64,000 nucleotides of DNA, taken from NCBI GenBank assembly GCA_016714225.1, contig JADJNS010000025.1:1-64000 (forward strand). Reading direction: 5' to 3'. The translations under genes and the position numbers were made by a program. Each line of letters begins with the position of its first letter. The stretch's first letter is position 1. This DNA is from Archangiaceae bacterium (GTDB lineage Bacteria > Myxococcota > Myxococcia > Myxococcales > Myxococcaceae). Shown here piece after piece: positions 50,196 to 58,698 of the stretch. Below the pieces are notes generated by a model. That model had not been told where the DNA came from. It was given only the letters and a program-made list of their open reading frames with translations, and made no database searches.

Positions 50196-51359
50196 ATGCG
50201 TCGTACTTTCGTCTGGGCTGCGTGCGTGGCAGTGGCGGTCTCGGGTTGTGGGCCGCAAGAAGCAGAGGTCGCTTCGGGTAACCCGGGCGATTCGGATCTC
50301 GGAGAGTCGGGCGCGAAGATCGTCGGAGGCGTCGACACGACGATTCAGCAGTTCCCGCACCAGATCGCGCTGATGGACACCTCGGGCTTTCAGTTCTGCG
50401 GCGGCTCGATTCTGAACGAGAGCTGGGTGCTCACCGCGCAGCACTGCGTCGAGGGCACGTCGGCGTCGCAGCTGCGGGTGGGCGCGGGCAGCTCGAAGAT
50501 CTCGACGCTGCGCACCAGCGGGCAGCTTCGCTCGGTGGCGCAGATCATTCGCCACCCGGGCTACAGCGGGCCCGAGCACGGCCACGACGTGGCGCTGCTG
50601 CTCCTCGCGACGCCGCTCGACCTGAGCGGCCCGAACGCGAAGGCCATCGGCCTCTTGACCGCCGACGAAGCGAGCGCAGGTGCGACTGCGGCCGGCACGC
50701 CGGTGATCGTGACCGGCTGGGGGACCACGTCGAGCGGCGCGCAGAGCACGCCCGACACGCTGCGCCAGGTGACGGTGAACGTCATCAGCCAGTCGACGCT
50801 GATCAGCGAGTACGGCAGCACCATCACGGCAGATCAGCTGGGCGCGGCGGCGAGCGGCAAAGACTCGTGCCAGGGCGACAGCGGAGGCCCGCTGATCACC
50901 ACCGCCAACGGGGTGCGCAAGCTGGCGGGCGTGGTGAGCTGGGGCAACGGCTGCGCCGACTCGCGCTTCGCGGGCATCTACGCGCGCGTCTCGTCGTTCG
51001 AGAGCTGGTTGAGCCCCCAGATCGGCGGCACGACCCAGCAGCCGCCCCCAAACACCACCGGCGTGCTGCTCGACGAGAAGAACGTCTCGGGCGCGAAGTC
51101 GTCGTGGGCGTATTACGCGGTCACGGTGCCGACCGGCGCCACGAGCTTCACCGTGGTGACCCAGGGCGGCACCCCCGACGCAGACCTCTACGTGCGCGCC
51201 GGCAGCAAGCCGACCACCGCCTCGTACCAGTGCCGCCCGTACGTGAACGGCAACAACGAGACCTGCACGTTCAGCAGCCCGCCGCCGGGCACCTGGTACA
51301 TCGGCGTGCGCGGCTACACGGCGTACTCGGGCTTGAGCGTGCGCGCCACGCTGCCCTGA
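50196..51359 (+). CDS. Trypsin-like (S1) serine protease with C-terminal PPC-type domain
   Basis: 387 residues. Lipobox-like VSGC (Cys18) ends the signal peptide. A short propeptide precedes the activation site KIVGGVD (41-47). Catalytic triad: His83 (TAQHC), Asp131 (GHDVALL), Ser229 (GDSGGP). Asp223 sits six residues before the Ser, in the DSCQGDSGG motif, as in trypsin, so cutting after Lys/Arg is predicted. A Pro/Thr linker then leads to a beta-rich pre-peptidase C-terminal-like domain (about 290-387; PDADLYVRAGSKPT, YIGVRGYTAYSG), which aids secretion or binding. A predatory/degradative exoenzyme. Confidence 0.92.
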   Translation: MRRTFVWAACVAVAVSGCGPQEAEVASGNPGDSDLGESGAKIVGGVDTTIQQFPHQIALMDTSGFQFCGGSILNESWVLTAQHCVEGTSASQLRVGAGSSKISTLRTSGQLRSVAQIIRHPGYSGPEHGHDVALLLLATPLDLSGPNAKAIGLLTADEASAGATAAGTPVIVTGWGTTSSGAQSTPDTLRQVTVNVISQSTLISEYGSTITADQLGAAASGKDSCQGDSGGPLITTANGVRKLAGVVSWGNGCADSRFAGIYARVSSFESWLSPQIGGTTQQPPPNTTGVLLDEKNVSGAKSSWAYYAVTVPTGATSFTVVTQGGTPDADLYVRAGSKPTTASYQCRPYVNGNNETCTFSSPPPGTWYIGVRGYTAYSGLSVRATLP

Positions 51360-51377
51360 AGCTCGCTTGGCTCAGCA

Positions 51378-52574
51378 TCAGAGCCAGCGCTGCGGCGGGC
51401 CCGCGAAGAAGTCTTCGAGGGGCACGCCGCCGGTGCCGATGCTCAGTACGCGGACCTTGGGGTGGGCCCGCCTGAAGGCCTCGACACCTGCCGAGCCCGA
51501 GCGGCGGCCAGACTTCACCTCGAGCGCGGTCGCCGTACCGCCGTGCTCGACCACGTAGTCGACCTCGGCCTCGCCCTCGCTCCAGTACCAGGTCGAGCGG
51601 TCGAGGCCATGGTTGAGCAGGTGAGCGCCGACCGCGTTCTCGACCCAGCGCCCCGCGAGGTCACTTCGGCCGTGCAGCTCGGCAGGCGCGAAGCCGCTCA
51701 GCGCCGAGATGATGGCGTTGTTCCAGATGACCAGCTTGGGGCTCGAAGCGCGCGCACGCAGGGCGCCGGCCGACCAGCGCCCGAGCCCCGACACCATGAA
51801 CGCGGCCTGCAGCAGGTCGAGGTAGCTCGCCAACGTGGTGGTGTTCCCCGCGTCTTGCAGCTGCCCCAGCATCTTGTTGAACGACAACGCCTGGGCCGGT
51901 GTCCGCACCGCCAGCATGAACAGCTGCCGCAGCAGCGCCGGCTTCGCGACCGCGCCCATCATGAGCACGTCGCGAGAGAGCACCGCCTCGACGAGCGAGT
52001 CGGCGATGAACCTGCGCCAGCGCGAAGGCTCTTGGGTCAGGGTCGCGGCCCCGGGGTACCCACCCCAGAAGAGCCACTCGTCGAGCGACCAGCCGAAGGC
52101 GGCGCGGCAGTCGGGCCAGGTCCAATGAGGGCAGAACTGAACTTCGAAGCGGCCGGCGAGGCTCTCGGTCGCGCCCTTGCCGACGTGCAGAGACGACGAC
52201 CCCAGCAAGACCACGCGCAGCCGCGCCTTCAGCCGGCGGTCTTCGTCGTGCATCGCCTTGACCACCTCGGCCCAGCGCGGCACCTTCTGCACTTCGTCGA
52301 GCGCGAGCAGGGCACGCTGGCGCCCGTTCGCCCGCTGCCGCGCCACGAGCCACTGCGTCTGCAGCCAGTTTGCGTCGGGCGGGGCCGGCAGATCTGCCGA
52401 GGCGTAGTGCGTGGGGCCTTTCCACCGCTCGAGCACCTGCTCGACCCCCGAGGTCTTGCCCACCTGGCGGGGCCCGAGCACCACCTGCAGGTGCGGGCTG
52501 GCACCCTCGAGCCTGCGGCGCAGCTCGGCGACGAACGGGCGCTCGAAGCGCCGGGGTAGGGTCGAATTACTCAA
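51378..52574 (-). CDS. AAA-family ATPase with DUF4143 domain
   Basis: 398 residues from TTG 52574. Walker A GPRQVGKT (34-41), Walker B LLALDEVQKV (about 89-98), sensor LLGSSSL, then a DUF4143 region ending EVDYVVEHGGTATALEVKSGR, a PD-(D/E)xK nuclease-like core. These solitary ATPases are common in bacteria and archaea; function is not established, with defence or addiction roles proposed for relatives. The start codon lies inside the first of three palindromes at 52567-52628, so self-regulation is likely. An alternative start was not found upstream. Confidence 0.85.
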   Translation of the reverse strand: MSNSTLPRRFERPFVAELRRRLEGASPHLQVVLGPRQVGKTSGVEQVLERWKGPTHYASADLPAPPDANWLQTQWLVARQRANGRQRALLALDEVQKVPRWAEVVKAMHDEDRRLKARLRVVLLGSSSLHVGKGATESLAGRFEVQFCPHWTWPDCRAAFGWSLDEWLFWGGYPGAATLTQEPSRWRRFIADSLVEAVLSRDVLMMGAVAKPALLRQLFMLAVRTPAQALSFNKMLGQLQDAGNTTTLASYLDLLQAAFMVSGLGRWSAGALRARASSPKLVIWNNAIISALSGFAPAELHGRSDLAGRWVENAVGAHLLNHGLDRSTWYWSEGEAEVDYVVEHGGTATALEVKSGRRSGSAGVEAFRRAHPKVRVLSIGTGGVPLEDFFAGPPQRWL

Positions 52575-52628
52575 CAGACTGAGTAAATATACTCAGTCGA
52601 CTGAGTACGTCTACTCAGCGGGTTGAGC
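52567..52628. promoter_or_regulatory. Three ACTCA-N6-TGAGT palindromes at exact 22-bp spacing
   Basis: Half-sites ACTCA/TGAGT occur at 52569-52584, 52591-52606 and 52613-52628 (the last ends TGAGC). Centres are 52576.5, 52598.5 and 52620.5, i.e. 22 bp or two helical turns apart, so bound dimers would sit on one face of DNA. The middle site extends to a perfect 18-bp palindrome TACTCAGTCGACTGAGTA. The array covers the start of the AAA/DUF4143 gene and lies 94 bases from argH. Confidence 0.7.
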
Positions 52629-52721
52629 AGCTGCGCGCGCCCGGTGCTGCCGCGCCCGGGTTCTCACGTGCCCGAAGCCTGATCTTCGAATGCCAGCGCG
52701 TGCTAATGACGCGACCGCCTT

Positions 52722-54164
52722 ATGACCATCGCGCGCACCGCCGCCACCGCCGCCGGCTCCGGAGGGCTCCACCCCGACGTGCTGGCGTTCTCGACCTCTT
52801 TCCACCTCGACCGGGCGCTCTTCAAAGAAGACCTGCTCGGCTCGCTGGCGCACCTGTCGATGCTGACGAAGGTCGGCCTGATGCCTGCGGCCGACGCGAA
52901 GGCGCTGCACCAGGGGCTGGTCGGCCTGTGGAGCGAAGACGTCGACACGCTCCCGCAAGACGAAGAAGACATTCACATGGCGGTCGAGGCCGAGCTGGCG
53001 AAGCGGGTCGGCGAGCCGGCGGGGCGGCTGCACACCGCGCGCTCGCGCAACGACCAGGTGGCGCTCGACGTTCACCTGCACGTGCGCGAGCAGTGCGCGA
53101 ACATTCTCGATGCGCTGGCCTCGTTCATCGACGAGCTGGCGACGCGCGCCGAGGCAGAGCGCGAGACCTTCTTCCCCTCGTACACGCACCGGCAGCGCGC
53201 GATACCCATCTCGGCCGCGTACTGGCTGGCGGCCTACGGCATGATGTTCGCGCGCGATGCCGAGCTGTTCACCTTCGCGCTGAACCAGGTCGATCAGCTC
53301 CCGCTCGGCGTCGGAGCCATCGCCGGCTCTTCGCTGCCCATCGACCGCGAGCACGTGCGCGCGCGCCTCGGCTTCAGCCGCATCACCCAGAACGGCCTCG
53401 ACACGGTGGGCAACCGCGACTTCGCGATGGACTACACGTACGCCGTCACCCGCCTGATGCTGCACGGCTCGCGGCTGGCCGCCGACGTCATCGACTTCGC
53501 CACCGCCGAGTTCGGCTTCCTCACCCTCGACGGCAGCATCGCCTGCGGCTCGTCGATGATGCCGCAGAAGAAGAACCCCGACGTGTTCGAGCTGATTCGC
53601 GGCAAGAGCACCCGCGCGCTCGGCAACCACGTCTCGATGCTGACCATGGTGAAGGGGCTGCCCGGCGGCTACCTGAGAGACCTGCAAGAAGACCGGGCCC
53701 CGCTGCTCGAGACCGGCCCGCTGGCGCGCTCGGTGCTGGCGATGCTGCGGCTCTCGCTGCCGAAGGTCACCTTCGACGTCGAGGCGTGCCGCGAGGCGCT
53801 GCTGGGCGACTACACCCAGGCCACCGACCTCGCCGAGGCGCTGGTGAAGAAGGGCCTCGCCTTTCGCAAGGCGTACCAGGCGGTCGGAGCCCTGGTGACC
53901 TTCGCCAAGAACCAGGGCCTGCCGCTCGCCCAGGTCACCCTCGAGCAGGCGCAGCAGGTGAACGCGGCGTTCGATGCGAAGGTGCTCGAGTGCCTCGACC
54001 CGCTCACCTCGGTCGCGCGCAAGGTCTCGGCCGGCTCGACCGGGCCGCAAGCGGTCGCGGTCCAGATCGCCGCGCTGCGTGAGGCCGCCCGCACCGCCCG
54101 CGCCACCGCGGCATCAGTTCCCCGCCTCGCAACCCTCTTCCAAGCACTGAAGGAGACTCCATGA
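52722..54164 (+). CDS. argH: Argininosuccinate lyase
   Basis: 480 residues. Splits argininosuccinate into arginine and fumarate, the last step of arginine synthesis. Fumarase/ASL signature GSSMMPQKKNPD at 276-287; HTARSRNDQVALD near residue 104 and SYTHRQRAIPIS near 153 are also family motifs. Full length. ATG 52722 gives the expected start; an open frame further upstream is in the wrong phase. It overlaps argG by 4 bp (ATGA), forming an argH-argG operon in the reverse of pathway order. Confidence 0.95.
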   Translation: MTIARTAATAAGSGGLHPDVLAFSTSFHLDRALFKEDLLGSLAHLSMLTKVGLMPAADAKALHQGLVGLWSEDVDTLPQDEEDIHMAVEAELAKRVGEPAGRLHTARSRNDQVALDVHLHVREQCANILDALASFIDELATRAEAERETFFPSYTHRQRAIPISAAYWLAAYGMMFARDAELFTFALNQVDQLPLGVGAIAGSSLPIDREHVRARLGFSRITQNGLDTVGNRDFAMDYTYAVTRLMLHGSRLAADVIDFATAEFGFLTLDGSIACGSSMMPQKKNPDVFELIRGKSTRALGNHVSMLTMVKGLPGGYLRDLQEDRAPLLETGPLARSVLAMLRLSLPKVTFDVEACREALLGDYTQATDLAEALVKKGLAFRKAYQAVGALVTFAKNQGLPLAQVTLEQAQQVNAAFDAKVLECLDPLTSVARKVSAGSTGPQAVAVQIAALREAARTARATAASVPRLATLFQALKETP

Positions 54165-55504
54165 GCCGCATCTACCGTTCACTTCCTCCCAAGGGCACGC
54201 GCCTGGGCATCGCCTTCTCGGGCGGGCTCGACACCCGCTGTGCCGGCGCCTGGCTCAACGAGCAGGGCATGCACGTCTACGCGTACACCGCCGACCTCGC
54301 GCAGCCCGACGAGGCGAACGTGAACGACATTCCCAAGATCGCGCTCGACCACGGCGCCAAGGCGGCGAAGCTGGTCGACTGCCGCGAGGCGCTGGTGCGC
54401 GAGGGCCTGCTGGCGATTCAGTGCGGCGCGTTTCACCTCTCGGTGGGCGGCCGCAAGTACTTCAACACCACGCCGCTGGGCCGCGCAGTGACCTCGCTGG
54501 CGATCGTGCGCGCGATGGCCAAAGACGACGTGCACGTGTTCGGCGACGGCTCGACGCACAAGGGCAACGACATTCAACGCTTCTACCGCTACGGCATTCT
54601 CGCCAACCCCAAGCTGCACATCTACAAGCCGTGGCTCGACAATGCGTTCGTGAACGCGTTCGGCGGCCGCGCCGAGATGAGCGCCTACCTGAACAAGATC
54701 GGCAAGCCGTACAAGATGGGCGCCGAGAAGGCGTACAGCACCGACGCGAACGTGCTGGGCGCGACGCACGAGGCGAAAGACCTCGAGCACCTCGAGCAGA
54801 ACATGCGCATCGTGCAGCCGATCATGGGCGTCGCGTTCTGGAAGAGCGACGTCAAGGTCGAGGCCGAAGAGGTCACCGTCACCTTCGAGAAGGGCCTGCC
54901 CACCAGGCTGAACGGCAAGAGCTTCAAGAGCCGCTTCGAGCTGTTCGTCGAGGCGAACAAGATCGGCGGCCGCCACGGCCTGGGCATGAGCGACCAGATC
55001 GAGAACCGGGTCATCGACGCCAAGAGCCGCGGCATCTACGAGGCGCCGGGCATGGCGCTCTTGCACGTCGTCTACGAGCGGCTGCTCTCGGCGGTGCACA
55101 ACGAGAACACCACCGAGCTGTACGCGAACCTGGGCCGCCGGCTCGGGCGCCTCTTGTACGAGGGCAAGTGGCTCGACCCCGAGGCGATGATGCTCAAAGA
55201 CGGGCTGACCCGCTGGGTGGCGCCGTCGGTGAGCGGCGAGGTGACGCTCGAGCTGCGCCGCGGCGACGACTACACGCTGGTGGCGACGCGGGCCGAGCAC
55301 TCGGCGTACGCGCCCGAGAAGCTCTCGATGGAGAAGGTGGCCGAGCCGGCCTTCACCCAGGAAGACCGCATCGGCGCCCTCGAGGTGCAGAACCTGTCGG
55401 TCGACGACAACCGCGAGCTGGTGTTCCGCCAGCTCGAGTGGCTCAAGCGCCTCGGCAGCGGGGGCGCGCGGCCGGTCGAGCTGCTCGAGAGTGGCGAGGG
55501 CTGA
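54161..55504 (+). CDS. argG: Argininosuccinate synthase
   Basis: 447 residues, the longer (E. coli-like) ArgG type. Joins citrulline and aspartate with ATP. The PP-loop AFSGGLDT is at 18-25; YAYTADLAQPDEANVNDI, GDGSTHKGNDIQRF and YSTDANVLGATHEAKDLE carry substrate-binding residues. Translationally coupled to argH. Its last 14 bases overlap the start of the next unknown gene in a different frame. Confidence 0.96.
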   Translation: MSRIYRSLPPKGTRLGIAFSGGLDTRCAGAWLNEQGMHVYAYTADLAQPDEANVNDIPKIALDHGAKAAKLVDCREALVREGLLAIQCGAFHLSVGGRKYFNTTPLGRAVTSLAIVRAMAKDDVHVFGDGSTHKGNDIQRFYRYGILANPKLHIYKPWLDNAFVNAFGGRAEMSAYLNKIGKPYKMGAEKAYSTDANVLGATHEAKDLEHLEQNMRIVQPIMGVAFWKSDVKVEAEEVTVTFEKGLPTRLNGKSFKSRFELFVEANKIGGRHGLGMSDQIENRVIDAKSRGIYEAPGMALLHVVYERLLSAVHNENTTELYANLGRRLGRLLYEGKWLDPEAMMLKDGLTRWVAPSVSGEVTLELRRGDDYTLVATRAEHSAYAPEKLSMEKVAEPAFTQEDRIGALEVQNLSVDDNRELVFRQLEWLKRLGSGGARPVELLESGEG

Positions 55505-56216
55505 TGCCCTGCTCGAGCTGATTCTCGCGCTGAAGGTGCTGAGCTCGCCGGTCGACCCGGCGAAGCTGAGCTGCGTGTCGACGGCCGACGGCGGCACTGC
55601 GCTGCTCGGCACCGACGGCGACTGGGCCTCGGGAGACCCGCACGCCGCCGCGCCGTGCGGCCGGGTGCAGGTGGGCAAGAGCTGGGTGGCGCTGGTGCGC
55701 GAGAAGGGCGACGGGCAAATCTACACCCGCGACTTCGTCTGGGCGGTGCTGCCCTCGGCAGACCGGCTGGCGGTGTCGGGCCGGCAAGAGACCGAAGGGC
55801 GGGGCGGCCGAGAAGAGCGCCGCGCCACGGTGAGCGCGAAGGGCGTCGAGCTCACCATCACCCGCGAGAACCCGGCGCTCGAAGACGCGTTCGACGACCT
55901 GAGCGCGATGAGCTTCACCGCGCGAGAGTCGTGGACGGTCGAGGGCGAGAAGTGGAGCCTGGGCGACACGAAGTTTCTCACCGTCGACGGGAGCTACAAG
56001 GACCCCAAGACGGGGGAGTGGTTGTTCTTCATGGGGAAGCGGGTGTTCTATTCGCGCCGGCACGATGACCGGGCGGTGCTGCTCAAGGTGCTGCCGGGGC
56101 TCACGGTGCAGTTTCCCAAGGGGCCGAAGGTCGTGCTCACTCCGTCGGGCGACCATCAGAGCGTGCGCTGCAAGGGGAGCGATGGGGAGCAGACCTTCGT
56201 GCGCGACTGGTTCTGA
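55491..56216 (+). CDS. Unknown protein, 241 aa
   Basis: GTG 55491 lies within the end of argG. No signal peptide or membrane helix is certain, though the N terminus (LLELILALKVLSS) is hydrophobic. Beta-rich, with paired Cys (LSCVST, APCGRV, VRCKGS) and a polar Arg/Glu stretch near 100-110. I recognise no family and infer no link to arginine synthesis beyond shared transcription. Ends just before repeat copy C. Confidence 0.6.
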   Translation: MARADALLELILALKVLSSPVDPAKLSCVSTADGGTALLGTDGDWASGDPHAAAPCGRVQVGKSWVALVREKGDGQIYTRDFVWAVLPSADRLAVSGRQETEGRGGREERRATVSAKGVELTITRENPALEDAFDDLSAMSFTARESWTVEGEKWSLGDTKFLTVDGSYKDPKTGEWLFFMGKRVFYSRRHDDRAVLLKVLPGLTVQFPKGPKVVLTPSGDHQSVRCKGSDGEQTFVRDWF

Positions 56217-56225
56217 GGTGGTTCG

Positions 56226-56529
56226 GCGCTGCCACAGTGAGTCAGTGCAGGACAGGCATTGAGACACGCCGACGGCCCGGCAGGGTCAGGCCAAAGTTCA
56301 GGCGTACGGCCAGGGGTCGGTGGGGGGCAGGGCAGGGCAGTGGGAGCGCTGCAGGGGTCTGGAGGGGCGCGGCCATGGCCCTACCCATGCCGGGCAGAAA
56401 CCCCTGCCCCACCCCCAGGCCCTGGCCCTGCGCGAGCCCACCCTGGCCGGGAACCCTGAACCTTGGCCTGACCCTGCCGGGCCAGCACCCTCTGGAGCAG
56501 CGCTCGCCCGTTCGACAGCTTTAGACGCC
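56226..56529. repeat. Interspersed repeat family R1, copy C
   Basis: Core 56274-56483 (210 bp) with terminal inverted repeats GGCCCGGCAGGGTCAGGCC; left outer arm GCTGCCACAGTGAGTC starts at 56229. Nearly the reverse complement of copy A, down to the TTTAGACGCC at its right end. The minus-strand protease reads through it because its stop codon is lost. Confidence 0.8.
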
Positions 56530-57797
56530 TCCGCTCGGCGCGCGTAGGGGCGGAGGCGCCGAAGCAGCGCAAGCGCCGCGAGCACGACCGCCGCGCCGCC
56601 GCTCGAGCAGCCACACGCCTTGCCCATCGGCTGCGGCTCGATACCGCCGTCGACGCCGCCGTCGGCCACCATGCCCGCGTCGACGACCTCGCCGCACGCC
56701 GGGCCGTCATTGCGCGTGCCGCAGTCGTTGGGGCAGCTCTGCTGCTCCGTCCAGTGGCAGATGCTGTCTCCGCACATCGGAGCGTGGCAGTCGGCCGCGC
56801 ACGAGACCTCGGTCTCGCTACCCGTACACTGCCCGTCACCACACATGTCGCTCACGCCGCAGCGCGGGTGAATCACGCCGGCGTCGCAGATTTCACCCAG
56901 CGCCTCGAGCACCGAGGCGCCGCTGGTGAGCTGCGGCAGCACGGCCGGGTTGCTGACCAGCCGCCCGCCGTCGTCGTACTGGGTCGGCACGCGGCAGTCG
57001 CGGCCGTTCACCGGCACGAAGTCGCCCGGGCCGCGCGCGAACACCGCGAAGATGCCCGCGTCGGCGTCGTACATGCTCGAGCCGCTGTTGCCGCCGAACA
57101 CGTCGCAGTTGGTGTCGTAGAAGCCGACCTGGGTGCGAATCACGTTGCAGCTGGGCGACACCTTCATCGGCCCGCGGGTGGGGAACCCGATGATGGTCAC
57201 CCCGTCACCCGCAACGGGCGTCACGTTGGCGAGCTGGGCCGGCGCGAACGGAGCCTCGACCGGGCGGTCGAGCTCGGCGATCAGCACGTCGCGCGTCGCC
57301 GAGCGGTAGACGATGCGCTTGCAGCCGTAGAAGTTCTTCGGCTCGATGGGCCCCAGCACGGTGGCCGACGAGTAATACGCACCGAACACGAACTGCGCAT
57401 ACGCGCATTCTTGCGGCTCGATGCAGTGCGCCGCGGTCAGCATCAGCCGCGGGCCAATCAACGTCGACGAGCAGCTCGACAAGAGGTGCTGCTCTTGAAA
57501 CCTCACCTCGGGGCAGAGCTGGTTGTCCTGCCCCTCGGTGAGCGAAACCAACGTGAGCCCGCCGTCGCAGAACGCGTAGCGGGTGGTGAAGTGCTCGCGC
57601 AGCACCAACGCTGCGACCGAACGCTGAGCGATCGTCCTCCACGGCTCGGGCGCCTCGTAGACCTCGACGCGATCGTCGGGGCCGTAGATGGCGGAATCTT
57701 GCCGCGACTCCACCGCCCCGGGGTGTGCAGGCTCATCGAGCCGGCCGCAGCCCAGCGCGGCGAAGAGAACGAGAACCGAGCTCAGCGTTCGGCGCAT
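56298..57797 (-). CDS. Trypsin-like protease with MYXO-CTERM tail, stop lost and extended into a repeat
   Basis: 499 residues as read. Lipobox-like ALGC at the signal peptide; trypsin-fold domain with His124 (TAAHC), Asp170 (TRDVLIAEL) and Ser238 (GGNSGSS). Asn replaces Asp in the usual GDSGG, as in V8/glutamyl-type relatives. A Cys-rich segment (312-368, CGDGQC and CGDSIC units) follows, then an Asp/Gly spacer and the MYXO-CTERM tail: CGCSSGG, a helix and RRLRPYARRA (396-422). Codon 423 is GAG (56531-56529), where the related relic at 15659 has TAG. Translation therefore runs 77 residues into repeat copy C, probably upsetting processing of the tail. Confidence 0.85.
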   Translation of the reverse strand: MRRTLSSVLVLFAALGCGRLDEPAHPGAVESRQDSAIYGPDDRVEVYEAPEPWRTIAQRSVAALVLREHFTTRYAFCDGGLTLVSLTEGQDNQLCPEVRFQEQHLLSSCSSTLIGPRLMLTAAHCIEPQECAYAQFVFGAYYSSATVLGPIEPKNFYGCKRIVYRSATRDVLIAELDRPVEAPFAPAQLANVTPVAGDGVTIIGFPTRGPMKVSPSCNVIRTQVGFYDTNCDVFGGNSGSSMYDADAGIFAVFARGPGDFVPVNGRDCRVPTQYDDGGRLVSNPAVLPQLTSGASVLEALGEICDAGVIHPRCGVSDMCGDGQCTGSETEVSCAADCHAPMCGDSICHWTEQQSCPNDCGTRNDGPACGEVVDAGMVADGGVDGGIEPQPMGKACGCSSGGAAVVLAALALLRRLRPYARRAEASKAVERASAAPEGAGPAGSGQGSGFPARVGSRRARAWGWGRGFCPAWVGPWPRPSRPLQRSHCPALPPTDPWPYA

Positions 57798-57800
57798 GGC

Positions 57801-58565
57801 TCAGCGGCCGATCGCGCGAATGGTGTTGTACTGGGTGAAGCCGAAGTCACCGACCAGGTCGGCCCAGGGGTAGGGCTCAGTGGCCGAGTTGCTCCAGAAG
57901 TCGATGTTCGACTTCACGCCCGCGTCGCCCGCCGGCCTGCAGGTCGCCAGGCAGGTCGTGATGCCCGCGTCGTCGGGGCCGCCCGCGCGACCGGCCATCT
58001 GCACCGCCACGAACAGGCTCTGGCCCGAGGTCAGCGTCACCGGCGAGGCGAGGGTGTGGGTGAAGATGCGGCCGCGCACGCCGCCGTCGACCTTGGCGAA
58101 GTCTGCCTGGCCGTTCGAGTTCGCGACGGTGAGGGTCAGCGCGCCAGCGTCGGCAGGCGAGGGGTCGAGGCCGCCGTCGCGCGACACGAACACCTGCACC
58201 TTGTGGGCGAGCTCGGCATCGCACGCGCCAGCCTGAATGCCGACCAGCGAGTAGGCGACCTTGCTCACCGTGAACGGGTAGGTGGCCGGGGTGAGGCGGG
58301 TCGCCGTCCAGTGGCCGACCTCGTCGGGGTACAGCGGAGAGACCGCGTTCTCGACGTTGCACGCCGAGTCGAACGGAGCGTTGGCCAGCGTCACGTCGCC
58401 GGCGGTGCCGCCACCGGTCGAGCCGCCCGTACCGCCGCTGCTGCCACCGGTGCCGCCGGCGTTGCCGTTGCCACCACCCGTGCCACCGTTGCCGCCGCTG
58501 CTGCAGGCGACGAGAGACGCCATCGCCACCAGCGCGGCGATTGCTGCGAACTTGAACTGGGTCAT
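57801..58565 (-). CDS. Gly-rich lipoprotein, unknown
   Basis: 254 residues from ATG 58565, chosen because GAGGAG lies 8 bases before it; a longer frame would put the signal peptide inside the protein. Lipobox SLVAC (Cys21), a Gly/Thr/Ser linker (about 23-55), then a beta-rich domain with paired Cys (CNVENAV, GACDAEL, TTCLATC). Resembles other surface lipoproteins of this genome in layout only. It ends three bases before the protease start on the same strand. Confidence 0.75.
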   Translation of the reverse strand: MTQFKFAAIAALVAMASLVACSSGGNGGTGGGNGNAGGTGGSSGGTGGSTGGGTAGDVTLANAPFDSACNVENAVSPLYPDEVGHWTATRLTPATYPFTVSKVAYSLVGIQAGACDAELAHKVQVFVSRDGGLDPSPADAGALTLTVANSNGQADFAKVDGGVRGRIFTHTLASPVTLTSGQSLFVAVQMAGRAGGPDDAGITTCLATCRPAGDAGVKSNIDFWSNSATEPYPWADLVGDFGFTQYNTIRAIGR

Positions 58566-58592
58566 CTGAAACTCCTCGAGAAGAAAAAAAAG

Positions 58593-58629
58593 AAAGGACT
58601 CCGGCTTTTTCAAAGCGACAGAGTCCCTT
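58593..58629 (-). terminator. Candidate terminator on the minus strand
   Basis: On the minus strand GGACTC (58626-58621) pairs with GAGTCC (58601-58596), with two more outer pairs, and is followed by TTTCTTTTTTTT. It would end transcripts of the PAD-HEAT operon just before the lipoprotein gene, or act as an attenuator for it. Confidence 0.5.
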
Positions 58630-58632
58630 ACC

Positions 58633-58663
58633 GGCCCTTTGCTGCAGCGGGCCCTCTTTTTTC
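58633..58663 (+). terminator. Candidate terminator on the plus strand
   Basis: GGCCC (58633-58637) and GGGCC (58649-58653) flank GCTGCAGC, followed by CTCTTTTTTCT. It faces plus-strand transcription although no plus-strand gene lies close; it may insulate the convergent side of the minus-strand genes. Confidence 0.45.
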
Positions 58664-58698
58664 TGAGGCGGAACGCGGGGGTTACCGGCCCCGCGCGT

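Noticed and set aside
52567..52628. 22-bp repeats as a short CRISPR or attachment site
   Set aside because: Each unit is a self-contained palindrome and the symmetry and spacing fit operators better; no integrase or cas gene is near.
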